A stretch of 64,000 nucleotides of DNA from JBGPQJ01 sp963709295 (GTDB taxonomy: Bacteria; Chloroflexota; Anaerolineae; Anaerolineales; Villigracilaceae): positions 868,001 to 932,000 of the forward strand of contig CAVPVW010000003.1 of assembly GCA_963709295.1 (NCBI GenBank), written 5' to 3'. The position numbers and the translations under genes are program-made. Shown piece after piece: positions 61,934 through 64,000 of the stretch (positions are counted from its first letter, which is position 1; the number at the start of each line of letters is the position of its first letter). Below the pieces are notes generated by a model. That model searched no databases. It had not been told where the DNA came from and saw nothing but the letters and a program-made list of their open reading frames with translations.

Positions 61934-63219
61934 ATCCCACTCCCATAACGTATGGCCCTCAGCCAGGCGGGAGGTCTGCTCAACGCAGCCTGAACCACAT
62001 TCTCAAAAGGCTGCGCGGTATTCCAATTGACCACCTGAATCCCCGCGCGCTGCAACCGGTGGAGGAGAATTTCACGCTCGATACGAATAATACGGGCAGC
62101 AAGTTCGACAGAGCTTGAAACCGGCAAAAAGCTCATTTCAAAGGACACCGGATCGGGGCTTATCACAATCAGTTGATATCCTGCCGACTTGAAACGAACC
62201 AACCTCTCATAATCTCCAGACTCCAGTGGGCTGACCAGGACCATCTGGGAGTAGGCTGGAAACAACTTTTTTGGGATTACCAATCCAGAGAAGGCCTCGC
62301 TATCCCCAAGGTCAGCCCTGGCCAGGGAATGAAGAATTTTCTCGCGTTGTAACTTTCCATAACCCGGATAAGTCCAGTTGATGTATTTCCCAAACACCAG
62401 AAGACCGACCCGATTGCCGGCAGCAATGAAGCCATCTGCCAGCGATGTAGCGGCCAGGACCGAATGCTCAAAGATTGAGCGGCCGCTGCCCAGTTCGTTT
62501 ATCTTTCTCCGGCCATCGAGAATAATACCCACATCCGCAACGCGTTCCTGTTCAAACTCGTTCGAAAAAATGGAATTCGAGTAACGGGCACTTGCGCGCC
62601 AGTTGATCCAATGCTGGGGATCACCGGGTTGGTACTCGCGTACACCGAAGAACTCAATGCCTGGTCCTCCCATTCGAGCCGGGATGGTTCCCGCATAAAC
62701 ACGAGTCATCCTCGGACGGATGGCAATACGCCGAACCCGTGGAGCAGACGGCAAAACAAATAACTGACCTCGGGTTGGTATTTGTTCCACTCTCCCTACG
62801 AGACCCAGCAAATCCTTTGCACTCGCACGGAGGTAGGAAGGTGGATAGTAACCACGCCTGCCTCGGACCTCATAACTCCAATTAAAGACCTCCCCTCGCT
62901 TGAGGGTAATCAACCTGCGCGAGTGTCCTTTTGAGACAGTTAAACCTGCAGGCAGGATATCCTCCAGCAGAAGGTTCTCCAAATATTTGCCATTATTTAT
63001 TATTTCCAAAGTTATCGTTACTGGATCACCTGGCGCAACCCGGTCAAGGCTTAGAGTGCGTTTTATCTCCAAACCAAACCTGTCAGGTCCCCAATAAAAA
63101 CCGGCCAGCAGATAAAGCGCAAGGGGAACAGCCAGCGCCAATACCTCCCCTCTGAAAGCCGTCAAGCCGGCAAGGAAGAGAATGAATATCAGGAGACCCA
63201 AAACAATAATACGACTCAC
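61930..63219 (-). CDS. DUF58-domain protein
   Basis: The 429-residue protein has two N-terminal membrane helices, a beta-rich segment (VAPGDPVTITLEI) and the DUF58 core (REYQPGDPQHWINWRASARY), with a vWA-like region after it. These proteins act with MoxR-type ATPases, possibly in envelope or metal-cofactor assembly. It overlaps the MoxR stop (ATGA) and the next membrane gene start. Confidence 0.9.
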   Translation of the reverse strand: MSRIIVLGLLIFILFLAGLTAFRGEVLALAVPLALYLLAGFYWGPDRFGLEIKRTLSLDRVAPGDPVTITLEIINNGKYLENLLLEDILPAGLTVSKGHSRRLITLKRGEVFNWSYEVRGRRGYYPPSYLRASAKDLLGLVGRVEQIPTRGQLFVLPSAPRVRRIAIRPRMTRVYAGTIPARMGGPGIEFFGVREYQPGDPQHWINWRASARYSNSIFSNEFEQERVADVGIILDGRRKINELGSGRSIFEHSVLAATSLADGFIAAGNRVGLLVFGKYINWTYPGYGKLQREKILHSLARADLGDSEAFSGLVIPKKLFPAYSQMVLVSPLESGDYERLVRFKSAGYQLIVISPDPVSFEMSFLPVSSSVELAARIIRIEREILLHRLQRAGIQVVNWNTAQPFENVVQAALSRPPAWLRAIRYGSGM

Positions 63220-64000
63220 GATCTTTTCACCACGGGCACGGGGACCTTTTCGAGAACATCGTGGATGACCTCGTCCGCCACACGCCGGGCCATCCAGTAT
63301 TCCGGCTGCAAAATCAGTCGGTGACCCAAGACAGGCTGGGCAAAATGCTTGATATCGTCAGGTAGAATGAAATCCCGTCCCTCAAGCGCTGCCCGGGCAC
63401 GGGCCATTTTTAGAAAGGCCAGCGAAGCCCTCGGGCTGCCGCCCACGGCAACGCGCCGGTCAACCCGAGTTTCGTGGACCAATTGCGCGATATAGACTTC
63501 AAGATCGGCATCAACAAAGACGGATTCAACCGCCTGGCGAAGGTCCATCAACTGGCGGGCACTGGTCACCATGATTAGTTGAACATCATCTCGCATGCGT
63601 TCGCGCCGTCGGCGAAGAATATCCGTCTCCTCCTCGACAGAGGGATACCCGACTGTCAGTTTAAGCATAAATCGGTCGAGTTGGGCTTCCGGCAACGGGA
63701 AAGTACCTTCATACTCGATCGGGTTTTGGGTCGCAAGAACAAGAAACGGTTCGGGGAGCGACAAAGTTTCTCCTTCGAGCGTGACCTGTCGTTCCTGCAT
63801 GGCTTCGAGCAATGCAGATTGTGTTTTTGGCGAGGCGCGGTTGATCTCGTCTGCGAGGATGATATTGGCGAAAATCGGACCCTGCCGAAGGTCAAATCGG
63901 TTCTCAGCCCGGTTGAACACATACCCGCCTGTAATGTCCGCGGGTAAAAGATCGGGAGTAAATTGAATTCGTTTGAATTCCAAGCCCAGAACAGTGGCAA
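63216..64000 (-). CDS. MoxR-family AAA+ ATPase (N-terminus beyond right edge)
   Basis: The frame is open to the right window edge (the upstream residues A-T-V-L-G-L-E-F-K-R continue into the window end), so the true start and the Walker A region lie outside. It contains RIQFTPDLLPADITG, the Walker B region IILADEINRASPKTQSALLE, FLVLATQNPIEYEGTFPLPE and LDRF. MoxR ATPases usually act with DUF58 and vWA proteins. The stop overlaps the DUF58 ATG. Confidence 0.93.
   Translation of the reverse strand, partial: ATVLGLEFKRIQFTPDLLPADITGGYVFNRAENRFDLRQGPIFANIILADEINRASPKTQSALLEAMQERQVTLEGETLSLPEPFLVLATQNPIEYEGTFPLPEAQLDRFMLKLTVGYPSVEEETDILRRRRERMRDDVQLIMVTSARQLMDLRQAVESVFVDADLEVYIAQLVHETRVDRRVAVGGSPRASLAFLKMARARAALEGRDFILPDDIKHFAQPVLGHRLILQPEYWMARRVADEVIHDVLEKVPVPVVKRS

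Noticed and set aside
1..64000. CRISPR array, tRNA or rRNA genes
   Set aside because: I saw no regularly spaced repeats and no cloverleaf or rRNA-like sequence while reading both strands.

Overview
The window reads as one stretch of a bacterial chromosome of roughly 50-55 % GC, densely packed with housekeeping genes in short operons. The gene style points to Chloroflexota, most likely Anaerolineae: Thr/Pro-rich extracellular linkers, GAF-rich SpoIIE phosphatases, a lone CpaF ATPase, an HLGN-type methionyl-tRNA synthetase and a long-form L25. That assignment is inference from family resemblance; there is no rRNA or other phylogenetic marker that I could place. Many genes look broken by a single base, usually in a short homopolymer, while their frames otherwise stay intact. 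This suggests base-call errors in an assembled draft or metagenome genome rather than decay.

Layout. 1-9.5 kb (minus): an rpsP-khpA-rimM-dprA-manC-topA-small membrane protein-methyltransferase run, with ffh upstream under its own promoter and a membrane protein at the left edge. 9.6-13.7 kb (minus): a partner-switching signalling set (STAS antagonist, anti-sigma-like ATPase, multi-GAF SpoIIE phosphatase). 13.7-16.5 kb: a CpaF/TadA ATPase, the SRP RNA gene with a consensus promoter, and two small membrane proteins that are paralogues of the left-edge gene. 16.6-22 kb (minus): fabG-asp23-nusB-tatA/B-tatC-lipoprotein. 22-29.4 kb: a DUF1461 membrane protein, a membrane-bound spermidine-synthase-like protein, a tail-anchored repeat protein, L25, Nudix, TrmI and an S9 peptidase. 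29.4-35.3 kb: cold-shock protein, cysteine desulfurase plus MnmA (tRNA thiolation), an MFS transporter, a nuclease-family protein and a CDP-alcohol phosphotransferase. 35.5-42.7 kb (plus): phosphohexomutase, TatD DNase, polyprenyl synthase, DUF177, primary-type sigma factor, metG. 42.7-50.5 kb: MTA/SAH nucleosidase and CinA (minus), a solo TnpB insertion, then uvrC, a response regulator, prfA, prmC and tsaC (plus). 50.6-64 kb: a 2-oxoacid dehydrogenase E1 pair, a LysM protein, a methyltransferase, citrate synthase, malate dehydrogenase, thioredoxin reductase, DegV, a class III aminotransferase, a P-loop kinase and a MoxR/DUF58 pair running off the right edge.

The most striking element is upstream of metG (40.6-40.86 kb). 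A consensus promoter begins a transcript that starts at or one base before an ATG, encoding a 31-codon leader peptide with five internal Met codons within eleven residues. It is followed by mutually exclusive hairpins ending in an intrinsic terminator, which is the architecture of ribosome-mediated transcription attenuation, here on a methionyl-tRNA synthetase gene. Several other genes also have a -10 box placed so that the start codon falls at about +1, so leaderless translation appears to be common in this genome.

No tRNA, rRNA, CRISPR array, prophage or replication origin was seen. No intergenic stretch exceeds about 300 bases; the longest, 40613-40862 and 29386-29619, are regulatory leaders.
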